The notes beneath the pieces were generated by a model that saw nothing but the letters and a program-made list of their open reading frames with translations, was not told the DNA's origin and ran no database searches. Source: Rhodothermaeota bacterium MED-G19 (lineage in GTDB: Bacteria; Bacteroidota; Bacteroidia; Cytophagales; MED-G16). Taken from it: a stretch of DNA of 64,000 nt. Positions 29,304 to 38,704 of the stretch are shown piece after piece; the first letter of the stretch is position 1, and each line of letters begins with the position of its first letter. The stretch lies in the NCBI GenBank assembly GCA_002457315.1, contig NTKI01000005.1, positions 1 through 64,000 of the forward strand, read 5' to 3'. The translations under genes and the position numbers were made by a program.

Positions 29304-29311
29304 CAAATCTA
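29304..29311 (-). promoter_or_regulatory. -7 promoter element for the 28852-29280 gene
   Basis: On the minus strand this reads TAGATTTG, an exact TAnnTTTG match, 23 bases upstream of the start at 29280. It lies in the 46-base gap shared with the divergent smc gene. No clear -33 partner is visible. Confidence 0.4.
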
Positions 29312-29326
29312 AATCATTATATTTTA

Positions 29327-31855
29327 ATGAGATTAAATAAAATAGAAATAAAAGGTTTTAAAAGTTTTGGTGACAAAACAATCATAAATTTCAATAGTGG
29401 AGTTACTGGTATTGTAGGTCCAAATGGTTGTGGCAAATCAAATATTGTAGATGCAATAAGATGGGTGTTAGGTGAACAAAAAACTACCCTTCTGAGATCA
29501 GATAAAATGGAGAACATAATATTTAATGGATCCAAATCAAGAAAAAAACTTCAACTAGCAGAGGTCTCTATCTCATTTGATAATACTAAAAATTTAATTC
29601 CTACTGAATACTCAACTGTTACTGTTACTAGAAAATATTTTAGGTCAGGAGATAGTGAATATCTTTTGAATGACGTAAAGTGTAGACTTAAAGATATAAC
29701 TAACCTATTTCTTGATACCGGGATATCATCTAATAATTATGCCATAATAGAACTGTCTATGGTAGATAACATACTAAATGATAAAAACAACTCAAGACTT
29801 CATCTGTTTGAGGAGGCAGCTGGTATCTCAAAATTTAGAAAAAGAAAAAAGGAAACTTTCAATAAAATTAAACAGACAGAATCTGACCTTGATAGAGTTG
29901 AAGATTTAGTATATGAAATTGAGAAGAATCTTCGCTCATTAAAAAGACAAGCAAAGCAGACAGAAAAATATTATAATTATAAAGATGAATATAAAAATAT
30001 AAGTATAAATGTGGCTCTTGAAACATCTAAAAAGACTCGTAGCACATTAGAAACTCAAAAGAAAAAACTTGTTAAAATTGAAAATGACAATGTAAAAGTA
30101 GTTTCTGATTTAGCTAAAAAAAATTCTCAATTAGAATCTGCAAAATCATCTCTAATACCCCATGAAAAAAAACTCATAAGATTACAGAAGTCTTTGAATT
30201 CAGTACTAGAAGATATTAGAGGATATGAAGAGTCTAAAAGAATTAAAGCTCAAAAATCTAAAATGTTAATTGAGAAAGCTGAAGATTTAAAAGAAAGAAT
30301 AAAGTTTGATAGTGAAAGTAATAAAAGGTCTGAGTTTTCAATCTCAAGTATAACTAAAGAAATTGTTTCAAATGAAAAGGATTTAAAAAAGACTTTAAAT
30401 AGATTGGATTCAACTAAAAAAGACTATTTAAAATACGAAGAACAACTGAAAGACAAAAATGTTAAAATAACTGATATAAAGGAGGTGGAAGATTATTTTA
30501 GAGAGTTAAATCATAACATTGAGTCTATATCAAATAAGAGAAGTCAGCTTGAAAACCTTGTGAAAATTGATAAAATTGACAAGAAAGCTATTTTAGATAA
30601 AATAGAATCTCTAGATAATGAAATCAAAGAATTAAAAAAGGGATTTAAAGTAATTGAAAACTTATTTAAAACTGAAAATAAAGAAATTATAAGAATCAAT
30701 AAATTATTTACTGACAAGTCAAAGGAATTGTCTAATGATGAAATAACTTATAACAATATAAAAAGTAAGATAGAGTCATTAAAGAAGGAGGTAGAGTATA
30801 AAAACACTACATATGAATCAAATAAAAAAAGAATTCAAGAAAACATTAAAGATTTAGAAAATTCTGAGAAAGAGATAAGCAAAATTGATGTTGATTCTGA
30901 CTCAAAAGACAATTCTTTAATTAAACTTTATGATAAAAAGACCAAGTCAGAAAAAGACTTAGAGAAATTTGAAGATGAATATTATAAGTTAAAGTCTACT
31001 ATCGATCTTGATGATTCATCAATAAAAGATTTACAACAAAAAAAAGATTTAAATATTAGTTTAATAGACGAATTAAAAACGAGTATTCACGACAACGAGA
31101 TAGAGCTAAATTCAGTTGAACAGAGATTATCAATAGAATTTGATGTAGAATTAAAAAAATGTAAAATTGATAGATCTATATTTGAAAAGAATACACTTGA
31201 AGAACTTTCAGACAGAAGAGATAAGCTTAAATCTAAAATCGAAAAAATAGGTCAAATTAATCCATTAGCAATGGAGGCTTATAATGAAATACAGGAAAGA
31301 CATGATTTTATTGTAAAAGAAAGAAGTGATCTACTTGAAGCTAAAGATTCACTATTAAAAACAATAGAAGAAATTGATATTGTTGCAAAAAAATCTTTCT
31401 TAACGTCTTTTGATAAAATCAAGAATAATTTTAAAACAGTATTTAGGTCATTATTTACTGAAGATGATGATTGCGATCTTGTAATTAACGATGAAGAAAA
31501 CCCTTTAGAGTCATCAATAGAGATAATGGCTAAACCTAAAGGTAAAAAACCAATAACTATTAATCAGTTATCTGGAGGAGAAAAAACACTTACGGCTACG
31601 TCATTACTTTTTGCAATTTATTTATTAAAACCTGCTCCTTTTTGTGTTTTTGATGAAGTTGATGCCCCTCTAGACGATGCTAATATTGATAAATTCAATA
31701 AAATTGTAAATAAATTTTCAAATTATTCTCAATTTATAATTGTTACACACAATAAGAGAACAATGAACAATGCAGATATTATTTATGGAATTACTATGCC
31801 TGAGCAAGGTGTTTCAAAGGTAGTTCCTGTAGATTTAAGAAAATTAAAAATTTAA
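29327..31855 (+). CDS. smc: SMC-type chromosome segregation ATPase without a recognisable hinge
   Basis: Chromosome-organising ATPase. The N-terminal head has Walker A GPNGCGKS (G31-S38) and the SMC block GVTGIVGPNGCGKSNIVDAI; the C-terminal head has signature LSGGEK (L748-K753) and Walker B ending D776-E777 (FDEVDAPLDDAN). Bacterial SMC proteins are about 1,150-1,200 residues with a globular hinge of about 150-200 in mid-chain. Here only 842 residues exist, and the stretch between P278 and P646 is charged coiled coil with no proline and only three glycines, so no hinge fold fits. The reading frame is intact. It could be a reduced chromosomal SMC or a paralogue. ScpA and ScpB are not in this window. 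Confidence 0.9.
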   Translation: MRLNKIEIKGFKSFGDKTIINFNSGVTGIVGPNGCGKSNIVDAIRWVLGEQKTTLLRSDKMENIIFNGSKSRKKLQLAEVSISFDNTKNLIPTEYSTVTVTRKYFRSGDSEYLLNDVKCRLKDITNLFLDTGISSNNYAIIELSMVDNILNDKNNSRLHLFEEAAGISKFRKRKKETFNKIKQTESDLDRVEDLVYEIEKNLRSLKRQAKQTEKYYNYKDEYKNISINVALETSKKTRSTLETQKKKLVKIENDNVKVVSDLAKKNSQLESAKSSLIPHEKKLIRLQKSLNSVLEDIRGYEESKRIKAQKSKMLIEKAEDLKERIKFDSESNKRSEFSISSITKEIVSNEKDLKKTLNRLDSTKKDYLKYEEQLKDKNVKITDIKEVEDYFRELNHNIESISNKRSQLENLVKIDKIDKKAILDKIESLDNEIKELKKGFKVIENLFKTENKEIIRINKLFTDKSKELSNDEITYNNIKSKIESLKKEVEYKNTTYESNKKRIQENIKDLENSEKEISKIDVDSDSKDNSLIKLYDKKTKSEKDLEKFEDEYYKLKSTIDLDDSSIKDLQQKKDLNISLIDELKTSIHDNEIELNSVEQRLSIEFDVELKKCKIDRSIFEKNTLEELSDRRDKLKSKIEKIGQINPLAMEAYNEIQERHDFIVKERSDLLEAKDSLLKTIEEIDIVAKKSFLTSFDKIKNNFKTVFRSLFTEDDDCDLVINDEENPLESSIEIMAKPKGKKPITINQLSGGEKTLTATSLLFAIYLLKPAPFCVFDEVDAPLDDANIDKFNKIVNKFSNYSQFIIVTHNKRTMNNADIIYGITMPEQGVSKVVPVDLRKLKI

Positions 31856-31862
31856 TTGCTAT

Positions 31863-33656
31863 ATGACTAATAAAACAAAATCAGTAATTGGAGGTGAGTT
31901 TCTATTAAATGAAACAGAATTATCAAAAATTTTTATAATGGAAGACTTTAATGAAGATCAAAGGATGATGGCAGAATCATGTAATGACTTCCTAGAAAAA
32001 GAAGTTATTCCAATGACAGAAAAACTTGATTCTAAAGAAAATCCTGAGTTAATGCCTGAGCTTTTAACTAAAGCTGGAGATTTAGGTTTATTAGGATTAT
32101 CTATTGCCGAAGAGTATGGTGGAATGAATATGAGCTTTAACACTAGTATGTTAATTGCCGATATAGTCGGAATAACTGGTTCATTTTCAACTGCATACGG
32201 TGCACATACTGGTATAGCTACTCTACCAGTAAAATATTATGGTACAACCTCACAAAAAGATAAATATTTAAAAGGTTTAGTTTCTGGCAAGTTAAAAGGA
32301 GCATATTGTCTCACTGAACCAGATTCTGGTTCAGATGCAAACTCAGGAAAATCTAAGGCTACCCTTTCAAAAGATCAAAAAAAATACATTATAAATGGTC
32401 AGAAGATGTGGATATCAAATGGGGGTTTTGCAGATTTATTTATAGTATTTGCTAAAATAGATGATGATAAGAACCTTACTGCATTTTTAGTAGAAAAAAA
32501 TTTAGAAGGTATTAATATGAACCCTGAAGAAGAAAAGTTAGGAATTAAAGGATCATCTACAAGACAAATATTTTTTAATGATGTAGAAATTCCTTGTGAT
32601 AATATGCTTGGTAAAAGAGAAGAAGGATTCAAAATTGCATTAAATGTATTAAATATTGGTAGAATTAAACTTGGCGCTGGAGTACTTGGAGGTTGTAGAG
32701 GAGTTATAGATAGCTCAATTAGTTATTCTAAAGAAAGAGTTCAATTTAATGTGCCAATAGCATCATTTGGAGCTATAAAATACAAACTGTCAAATATGAT
32801 AGTCAAAACGTTTAGTTGTGAATCTATCTGCTACAGAGCCGGTGATGATATAGAACAAAAGATAAAAGAATTTCAGGTTGATGGTAAAAATTTAAATGAA
32901 TCTGAGTTGAGTGCAATTGAGTTATTTTCTGTCGAATGTGCCATATGTAAGATATATGGATCTGAAATTTTGGATTTTGTTGTGGATGAAGGTCTTCAAA
33001 TATATGGCGGAATGGGTTATTCAGAAGAAGCACCGATGGCAAGACCTTATAGAGATGCAAGAATATCAAGAATATATGAGGGAACAAATGAAATAAATAG
33101 GATGTTAATCGTAGGCACTTTACTTAAAAGATCATTAAAAAATGATATAAATCTTTTTAAAAAAGCTAAGAAAGTAATAAATGAAGAGAAAATTAAGAAA
33201 GTAGTTTATTCAAATGAAAATCATTTTAAGTCCTCATATGAGTTAGTAAAAAAACTAAAGGATTGCTTCTTATACATCTTTGGTAAGGCTGCAATGCATT
33301 TTAATGATAAAATTAAATCAGAACAAGAGGTAATGATGAATATTTCAGATGTTATCATATCTATATATGTACTTGAATCTACATTAAAAAGATGTGAGAA
33401 AATTTATAAAAAGACCCAGAACACTATAATGTTAGATATATCTAAATCATCTATATACACGAATCTTTCAACTATTAAACACCATTCAATTGAGTCAGTT
33501 ATTAGCTATATGAGTAGAGAAGATGCAAACAAGTCTATTGAATTTATAAATACATGTACAGAATTTGAAAATTTTAATATTAAGGAGATAAACAGGAATA
33601 TTGCAAATTATTTTTTAGAAAAAAAATCATATGGTTTATTTAATAACTTCAAATGA
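31863..33656 (+). CDS. Acyl-CoA dehydrogenase (long form)
   Basis: FAD enzyme that introduces the alpha-beta double bond in fatty acyl-CoA. Domains in order: helical N-domain (FNEDQRMMAESCNDFLEKEV), beta domain with CLTEPDSGSDANSG and KMWISNGGFADLFIVFAK, C-terminal helical domain with ISRIYEGTNEINR, whose YEGT Glu is the expected catalytic base, and an extra C-terminal helical region (about 420-597) found in the 600-residue type. The extra domain and MTNKTKSVIGGEFLL N-terminal segment match the VLCAD-like group common in Bacteroidota. The next gene starts in its stop codon. Confidence 0.92.
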   Translation: MTNKTKSVIGGEFLLNETELSKIFIMEDFNEDQRMMAESCNDFLEKEVIPMTEKLDSKENPELMPELLTKAGDLGLLGLSIAEEYGGMNMSFNTSMLIADIVGITGSFSTAYGAHTGIATLPVKYYGTTSQKDKYLKGLVSGKLKGAYCLTEPDSGSDANSGKSKATLSKDQKKYIINGQKMWISNGGFADLFIVFAKIDDDKNLTAFLVEKNLEGINMNPEEEKLGIKGSSTRQIFFNDVEIPCDNMLGKREEGFKIALNVLNIGRIKLGAGVLGGCRGVIDSSISYSKERVQFNVPIASFGAIKYKLSNMIVKTFSCESICYRAGDDIEQKIKEFQVDGKNLNESELSAIELFSVECAICKIYGSEILDFVVDEGLQIYGGMGYSEEAPMARPYRDARISRIYEGTNEINRMLIVGTLLKRSLKNDINLFKKAKKVINEEKIKKVVYSNENHFKSSYELVKKLKDCFLYIFGKAAMHFNDKIKSEQEVMMNISDVIISIYVLESTLKRCEKIYKKTQNTIMLDISKSSIYTNLSTIKHHSIESVISYMSREDANKSIEFINTCTEFENFNIKEINRNIANYFLEKKSYGLFNNFK

Positions 33657-35020
33657 ATAGAGGTTCATTCAATACAAGATTAGGATTTATATTAGCTGCT
33701 TCAGGATCAGCTGTTGGACTAGGAAATATATGGAAATTTCCTTTTGAAGTAAGTAATGGAGGTGGAGCAGCATTCTTAATAATGTATCTAATGTTTTGTT
33801 TTATTTTATGCTTTCCTGTAATTGTTTCAGAGATTGCCATAGGAAGAAACACAAAAAAAAATGCAATTGGTGCCTTTGAGAAGATGGGTAAAAGAAACTG
33901 GAATTTTATTGGTAAAATGGGGGTTTTGTGTGGTGTTTTAATTTTATCATTTTATACAATTGTTGCAGGATGGGTTCTAGGTTATGTAGTTGAGATGGTA
34001 AGTGGTAATTTTTCAATAGCTGATAACTTTGGGGTTTATGTTAATGATACAGGTAATGTATTACTTTATTCAGTATTATTTATGATCACAACTGCATTTA
34101 TAGTATCAAAAGGAGTAGAAGAAGGTATTGAAAAGGCAGCAAAAATATTAATGCCATCTCTAATAATAATAATCATAATTTTAATTGTATATGCCTTAAC
34201 TCTACCAAATTCTATCGATGGAATAATCTTCTATTTGGTACCTGATTTTTCACAAATTAACCTTACTGTAGCAGGTAATGCTTTAGGTCAAGCATTCTTC
34301 TCATTATCATTAGGTATGGGTATGTTAATCACATATGGTAGTTATATAGATGAAAAAAATAATATTATAAACTCGGCAGCATTAATTACATTAACTGATG
34401 TTGGAATTGCATTTCTTGCAGGACTTATAATTTTCCCTTTTGTGTTTTCCTCTGGAATTGAAACTCAAGGTGGGCCAGGATTAATATTTCAAGTTTTTCC
34501 TAAAATTTTTGAAGATTTAGGACCATTAACTGGCACTGTTATTGGATCAACATTTTTTATTTTATTATCATTTGCGGCAATTACTTCTACTGTATCATTA
34601 TTAGAAGTACCTGTCAGTTATCTTGTCGATGAATATAAAGTAGAACGTAAATTTTCTGTCTGGATAGTAGCTTTTATTATTTTATTAATTGGAATTCCTT
34701 CGGCCTTATCACAAGGTAAGGTCGCTTATTTTTCAGAATTTATTACATATTTTGGTCATGATAAACCAATTGATTTTATGCAATTTATTATTGATGTTTC
34801 AAATGATACTCTCCTACCCTTTGGTGGTTTTTTAATAACAATATATGTTTCTTTTGTATGGAAAAAAAGAAATTTATCAGATGAGATAAGTAAAGGGAAT
34901 CCTTCTTATAAAGGCTCATTAGTCGAAAAATATATTAATTTTTCTATAACGTATATTTGTCCACTGATATTGGGATCAATATTTATATTAACATTTCTAA
35001 ATAAATTTTTTGGGATATAG
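33653..35020 (+). CDS. Sodium-dependent transporter (NSS/SNF family)
   Basis: Inner-membrane symporter of the neurotransmitter:sodium family (LeuT fold), taking up amino acids or related solutes with sodium. Transmembrane helix 1 has the diagnostic LGFILAASGSAVGLGNIWKFPF with the unwound sodium/substrate site; about 11-12 membrane segments follow. Length 455 fits bacterial members. The exact substrate cannot be read. It overlaps the acyl-CoA dehydrogenase gene by 4 bases (ATGA), so translation is coupled. Sodium coupling suits a marine organism. Confidence 0.92.
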   Translation: MNRGSFNTRLGFILAASGSAVGLGNIWKFPFEVSNGGGAAFLIMYLMFCFILCFPVIVSEIAIGRNTKKNAIGAFEKMGKRNWNFIGKMGVLCGVLILSFYTIVAGWVLGYVVEMVSGNFSIADNFGVYVNDTGNVLLYSVLFMITTAFIVSKGVEEGIEKAAKILMPSLIIIIIILIVYALTLPNSIDGIIFYLVPDFSQINLTVAGNALGQAFFSLSLGMGMLITYGSYIDEKNNIINSAALITLTDVGIAFLAGLIIFPFVFSSGIETQGGPGLIFQVFPKIFEDLGPLTGTVIGSTFFILLSFAAITSTVSLLEVPVSYLVDEYKVERKFSVWIVAFIILLIGIPSALSQGKVAYFSEFITYFGHDKPIDFMQFIIDVSNDTLLPFGGFLITIYVSFVWKKRNLSDEISKGNPSYKGSLVEKYINFSITYICPLILGSIFILTFLNKFFGI

Positions 35021-36274
35021 TTATTCAAATCTTAATGATTCAATAGGATCTAGTGCACTAGCTTTTTTTGCTGGTATGTAACCGCTTAAAATACCGACCA
35101 AAGTGCTAATTAAAAGACCTGTCAAAACCCATAACCAAGGAATAATAAAACTACCACCTCCAATAAAAATAGTTACTACATTACCAAATAATATTCCCAG
35201 AGTCACACCTCCAAAACCTCCTATAAGACATATAAGAATTGACTCAATTAAAAATTGATCTCTTATTATTTTTGGTGTAGCACCAATAGATTTTCTTAAA
35301 CCAATTTCTCTAGTTCTTTCTGTAACTGAAACCAACATTATATTCATTAAACCAATTGATGCTCCTAATAATGTTATAAAGCCTATTGTGAAACCACCAA
35401 TTTTTAAGTAAGTTGAAATTTCATCAAGTTCAGAATTTAACGATTCGTTTTTTTCAATTTCAAAAGAATTTTCTGATCCTATCATGTCTCCCCTAAGTAT
35501 TTTAAATAGGTTTTGTGAGTAGCTCATGTCATCATTTACTCTTTCAATGTTATCTACAAAAATGGTTATTTCATAATTAGCTGTAGGTCTTAGTTTTCTA
35601 GAAGTCTCTATTGGTATAATTATTCTATTGTCTCCACCTCCACCGAATGAACTTCCCTGTTTTTCTAATATACCAATGACTTTAAATTTATTACCTCTAA
35701 CAGATATAAACTTATTTATCGGGTCTTCATTATTCTTAAATAGAGTTGATTTTACTCCTGATCCTATAATTGTAACATAGAGTCCCCTCTCGTTTTCTGA
35801 TTTAGTAAAAAATCTTCCTTGATTTATGTTTAATTTATTAACCTCACTAAGATTATGGTCTCCGGCTTCAACAAAAATATTTGGATTTGTTACTTCTGAT
35901 TTATACTTTAATTCAGCAATTCTAGTAACTGTTGTACTAGCAGTTGGAATACCATTTCCCTCGTAACGCTTTAAAAATTCAGAAATTTCTCTATACCTTA
36001 AAATAGGATAATTTTTTTTAACAACACCAGACTCTTTACCTCTGTCATTTCTAACACTTCTTATATAGTATGCATTTGAACCTAATTCTGAGAAACTATC
36101 AGATACTGACTTTTTAATACCATCTATAGAGGTTAGAATACCAACTAAAGAGGCGATGCCAATTGATATAATTGCAGCAGTGAGGAAAACCCTAAGCTTA
36201 TTTGATTTAATTGAGGAAACAGCCTCTAAAAGGTTCCAGTTAAGATTATTAAAATAGGCTAGTATTTTTTTCAA
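35021..36274 (-). CDS. MacB-like ABC transporter permease
   Basis: Membrane subunit of a MacB/FtsX-type ABC system. Layout: helix 1 (LRVFLTAAIISIGIASLVGIL), a large periplasmic MacB_PCD domain (about residues 45-270), then three helices, with the hallmark MLVSVTERTREIGLRKSIGAT coupling block and GFGGVTLGILFG near the end, closing ALDPIESLRFE. These permeases move proteins, peptides or lipids across the envelope, not small nutrients. The ATPase is not in this window. Its stop codon abuts that of the convergent transporter gene with no spacer. Confidence 0.9.
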   Translation of the reverse strand: MKKILAYFNNLNWNLLEAVSSIKSNKLRVFLTAAIISIGIASLVGILTSIDGIKKSVSDSFSELGSNAYYIRSVRNDRGKESGVVKKNYPILRYREISEFLKRYEGNGIPTASTTVTRIAELKYKSEVTNPNIFVEAGDHNLSEVNKLNINQGRFFTKSENERGLYVTIIGSGVKSTLFKNNEDPINKFISVRGNKFKVIGILEKQGSSFGGGGDNRIIIPIETSRKLRPTANYEITIFVDNIERVNDDMSYSQNLFKILRGDMIGSENSFEIEKNESLNSELDEISTYLKIGGFTIGFITLLGASIGLMNIMLVSVTERTREIGLRKSIGATPKIIRDQFLIESILICLIGGFGGVTLGILFGNVVTIFIGGGSFIIPWLWVLTGLLISTLVGILSGYIPAKKASALDPIESLRFE

Positions 36275-36307
36275 ATTTACGATTTATGCAAATGTAAAAA
36301 AGAATTA

Positions 36308-37321
36308 TTAAAGTGCCGATTTAGTGGTAGAAACTATTACAGATGCAATCTTGTATGGATCACCATTAGAAGCGGGTCTCCTGTCTTCTAATCTACCAAT
36401 CCAACCGTCTTCTACAGTACCAATCGGTATTCTTATAGAAGCACCTCTATCTGAAACACCATATGAAAACTTATCAATAGATTGAGTTTCGTGTAAACCT
36501 GTTAATCTCTCGTCATTATATGCGCCGTAAACATCCATGTGCTTTTTAATGTTTTTTCCGTCAAAAGCTTCACATATCTTATTAAAGATTTTCTCATCAC
36601 CGCATTTTCTCATAATTTCATTAGAGAAGTTAGCATGCATTCCTGAACCATTCCAGTCACCTTTAATTGGTTTAGGGTGTAGATTTATACGCACACCATA
36701 CTTTTCTGCATTTCTTTCACATAAGAATCTAGCAACCCATACCTGATCTCCTGCATTTTTAGCACCTTTAGCAAAAATCTGATATTCCCACTGACCTGTT
36801 GCAACTTCAGCGTTTATTCCCTCAACATTTAAATCTGCATCAAGACATTGGTTAAGGTGTTCTTCTACTATATCTCTTCCGAATGTTACTTCTGCGCCTA
36901 CACTGCAGTAATATTGACCTTGAGGTGCTGGAAAACCACTTTCAGGAAAACCAAGCGGTAAGTTTTTAATAGGATCCCATAAGAAATATTCTTGTTCAAA
37001 CCCAAACCAGAAGTCATTGTCATCGTCATCAATTGAAGCCCTTGCATTTGTTGCATGAGGTGTTCCATCTGCATTTAATACTTCTGTCATAACTAAGAAA
37101 CCATCTATTCTATCTGGATCTGGAAAGATTGCTACTGGTTTAAGGAGACAATCAGAGTCATTACCTTCAGCTTGTTTTGTTGAACTGCCATCAAAAGACC
37201 ATATAGGGCAGTCTTCTACTTTTCCAGTGAAGTCTCTTTCTATTCTAGTTTTACTTCTTAAATATTGTGTTGGTTTATAACCATCCAACCATATGTATTC
37301 TAATTTTGATTTATGTGACAT
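36308..37321 (-). CDS. glnA: Glutamine synthetase type II
   Basis: Makes glutamine from glutamate, ammonia and ATP. The N-terminal beta-grasp (LEYIWLDGYKPTQYLRSKTR, WSFDGSSTKQAEGNDSDCLL) and catalytic barrel (WFGFEQEYFL, GINAEVATGQWEYQI, NGSGMHANFSNE, RGASIRIPIGT) match the eukaryote-like GSII class, which occurs in many Bacteroidota; GSI proteins are about 470 residues and the GSIII class about 700, while this one is 337. It has a 172-base upstream gap with no clear promoter or riboswitch that I can identify. Confidence 0.95.
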   Translation of the reverse strand: MSHKSKLEYIWLDGYKPTQYLRSKTRIERDFTGKVEDCPIWSFDGSSTKQAEGNDSDCLLKPVAIFPDPDRIDGFLVMTEVLNADGTPHATNARASIDDDDNDFWFGFEQEYFLWDPIKNLPLGFPESGFPAPQGQYYCSVGAEVTFGRDIVEEHLNQCLDADLNVEGINAEVATGQWEYQIFAKGAKNAGDQVWVARFLCERNAEKYGVRINLHPKPIKGDWNGSGMHANFSNEIMRKCGDEKIFNKICEAFDGKNIKKHMDVYGAYNDERLTGLHETQSIDKFSYGVSDRGASIRIPIGTVEDGWIGRLEDRRPASNGDPYKIASVIVSTTKSAL

Positions 37322-37493
37322 TTTATAATAAAATTTGAATTAAATTTTTTCTAATTTATAAAAATAATTTATGGATATTTCAATAATTTAAATCAATTAT
37401 TAAAGAAGTCTTAAAAAAATACATTATTCATAAAATTCATATATAAATAACTGTATATATTTAAAATAATTTAAAATTTAGGTAAAGTTTTTA

Positions 37494-38072
37494 TTAATTT
37501 TTTAATAGATCAGAAAACACTTTTTTAAACTTGTCTACTTTAGGGGAAATAACATATGAACAATAACTATTATTAGGGTTAAGTTCATAATAGTCTTGAT
37601 GATAGTTTTCTGCAGGATAAAATACTTCAAATGCTTCTATTGATGTAACAATAGGACTTTTCCATGATCCAGATCTATCAAGTTTTTCTAAGGTTTTTTC
37701 GGCAAGTTCCTTTTGTTCGTCATCATGAAATAAAATTATTGACCTGTACTGTGTACCTACATCAGCCCCTTGACGATTAAGTGTAGTTGGATCGTGTGTC
37801 CTCCAAAATATTTCAAGAAGTTCTAGGTATGATATTTTCTTGGGATTATAAATAATATTAACTACCTCAGCATGATTTGTGTTTCCGATTGAAACATCTT
37901 TATATGTTGGATTGTCTGTATCTCCTGCAGCATAACCTGAGACTACATCTTCAACCCCATCAACAAGTTCAAATATAGCTTCAGTACACCAAAAGCATCC
38001 GGAGCCAAATGTAGCTGTCTTATTACTCATATCTATAATATTTAAGAAACTTAAAAGAATTAATATTTTCAT
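37494..38072 (-). CDS. msrA: Peptide methionine sulfoxide reductase MsrA
   Basis: Reduces methionine-S-sulfoxide in proteins. The catalytic GCFWC motif is at residues 24-28, followed by YKDVSIGNTNHAEVV and GTQYRS; the C-terminal resolving cysteine is in NSYCSYVISPK. Two starts are possible: the long form (38072) begins MKILILLSFLNIID and could give an exported enzyme; the shorter one starts at Met15 (38030, MSNKTATFGSG) and gives the usual cytoplasmic MsrA. The long start abuts the preceding gene's stop exactly, which slightly favours it. Protects against oxidative damage. Confidence 0.93.
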   Translation of the reverse strand: MKILILLSFLNIIDMSNKTATFGSGCFWCTEAIFELVDGVEDVVSGYAAGDTDNPTYKDVSIGNTNHAEVVNIIYNPKKISYLELLEIFWRTHDPTTLNRQGADVGTQYRSIILFHDDEQKELAEKTLEKLDRSGSWKSPIVTSIEAFEVFYPAENYHQDYYELNPNNSYCSYVISPKVDKFKKVFSDLLKN

Positions 38073-38654
38073 TTAATAACAATATTTTTTCTTGATTTTT
38101 GTTGCATCCGGATAATTTAACGATGATGCAATTGAAAAGTTTTTACAAGCAATTTTATCATTTTTAAGTTTTAGGTATACTAGTCCGAGGTAATAATAAG
38201 AATCAGGAAAATCTGCGTTTATTGATATAGAGGTCTTATATGATTTAACAGCATCAGAAAATAGACCTTGATACTGTTGAGATCTACCTAATAGATAATA
38301 AGAATTATGTAGATCTGGATTAATTTTGATGACTTTTTTTGCATACTGTTCAGCATCATCATAATTCTTTTCTCTTATACTATTTAATGCTAAACTTAGT
38401 ATAGCATTTGTATTATTTTTATCTAAGGCTATTACCTTATTGTAATCTTCCAGAGCTTTATCAAATTGTTTAGTTTCCTCATATGATCTACCTCTCCTGT
38501 ATAAAGATTTTGTGTCATTAGGCTTAAGATTAAGACTCTGAGAATAATATTCTATTGCTTTTATATAATTTTTATTAGAATAATAAGTGTCAGCAAGTCT
38601 AGATTCTTCAGATGCACATGAAATAAGAACAAAAAAGAATATGAATTTTTTCAC
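38073..38654 (-). CDS. TPR lipoprotein
   Basis: 193 residues; a lipobox signal (FFFVLISC, Cys at 13) followed by four to five TPR units (AIEYYSQSLNLKPNDTKSLYRRGRSYEE, ALEDYNKVIALDKNNTNAILSLAL, AVKSYKTSISINADFPDSYYYLGLVY). Probably anchored to the envelope and a protein-interaction adaptor. msrA begins at the base after its stop codon. It is divergent from the DtxR-type regulator and shares its 50-base promoter region, so it might be metal-responsive, by inference. Confidence 0.8.
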   Translation of the reverse strand: MKKFIFFFVLISCASEESRLADTYYSNKNYIKAIEYYSQSLNLKPNDTKSLYRRGRSYEETKQFDKALEDYNKVIALDKNNTNAILSLALNSIREKNYDDAEQYAKKVIKINPDLHNSYYLLGRSQQYQGLFSDAVKSYKTSISINADFPDSYYYLGLVYLKLKNDKIACKNFSIASSLNYPDATKIKKKYCY

Positions 38655-38675
38655 AATTAATATTATTTATCTAAA

Positions 38676-38691
38676 TTTAGGCTTACCTAAA
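38676..38691. promoter_or_regulatory. DtxR-type operator (TTTAGG-CTTA-CCTAAA)
   Basis: A near-perfect palindrome of six-base arms in the 50-base divergent gap upstream of the DtxR-family gene. It resembles DtxR/MntR-type boxes (core TTAGG...CCTAA). A -7-like TTTATTTG follows at 38695-38702, so a bound repressor would cover the promoter. I infer metal-dependent autoregulation of the regulator and ZIP genes, and perhaps of the divergent TPR lipoprotein. Confidence 0.65.
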
Positions 38692-38704
38692 AAATTTATT
38701 TGAT

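Noticed and set aside
32824-33087. Frames opposite or within the acyl-CoA dehydrogenase
   Set aside because: They overlap the catalytic domain completely; low-complexity antisense translations.
37322-37493. Riboswitch or glutamine-responsive RNA upstream of glnA
   Set aside because: The 172-base gap is A+T-rich without stable paired arms or known conserved core that I could identify.
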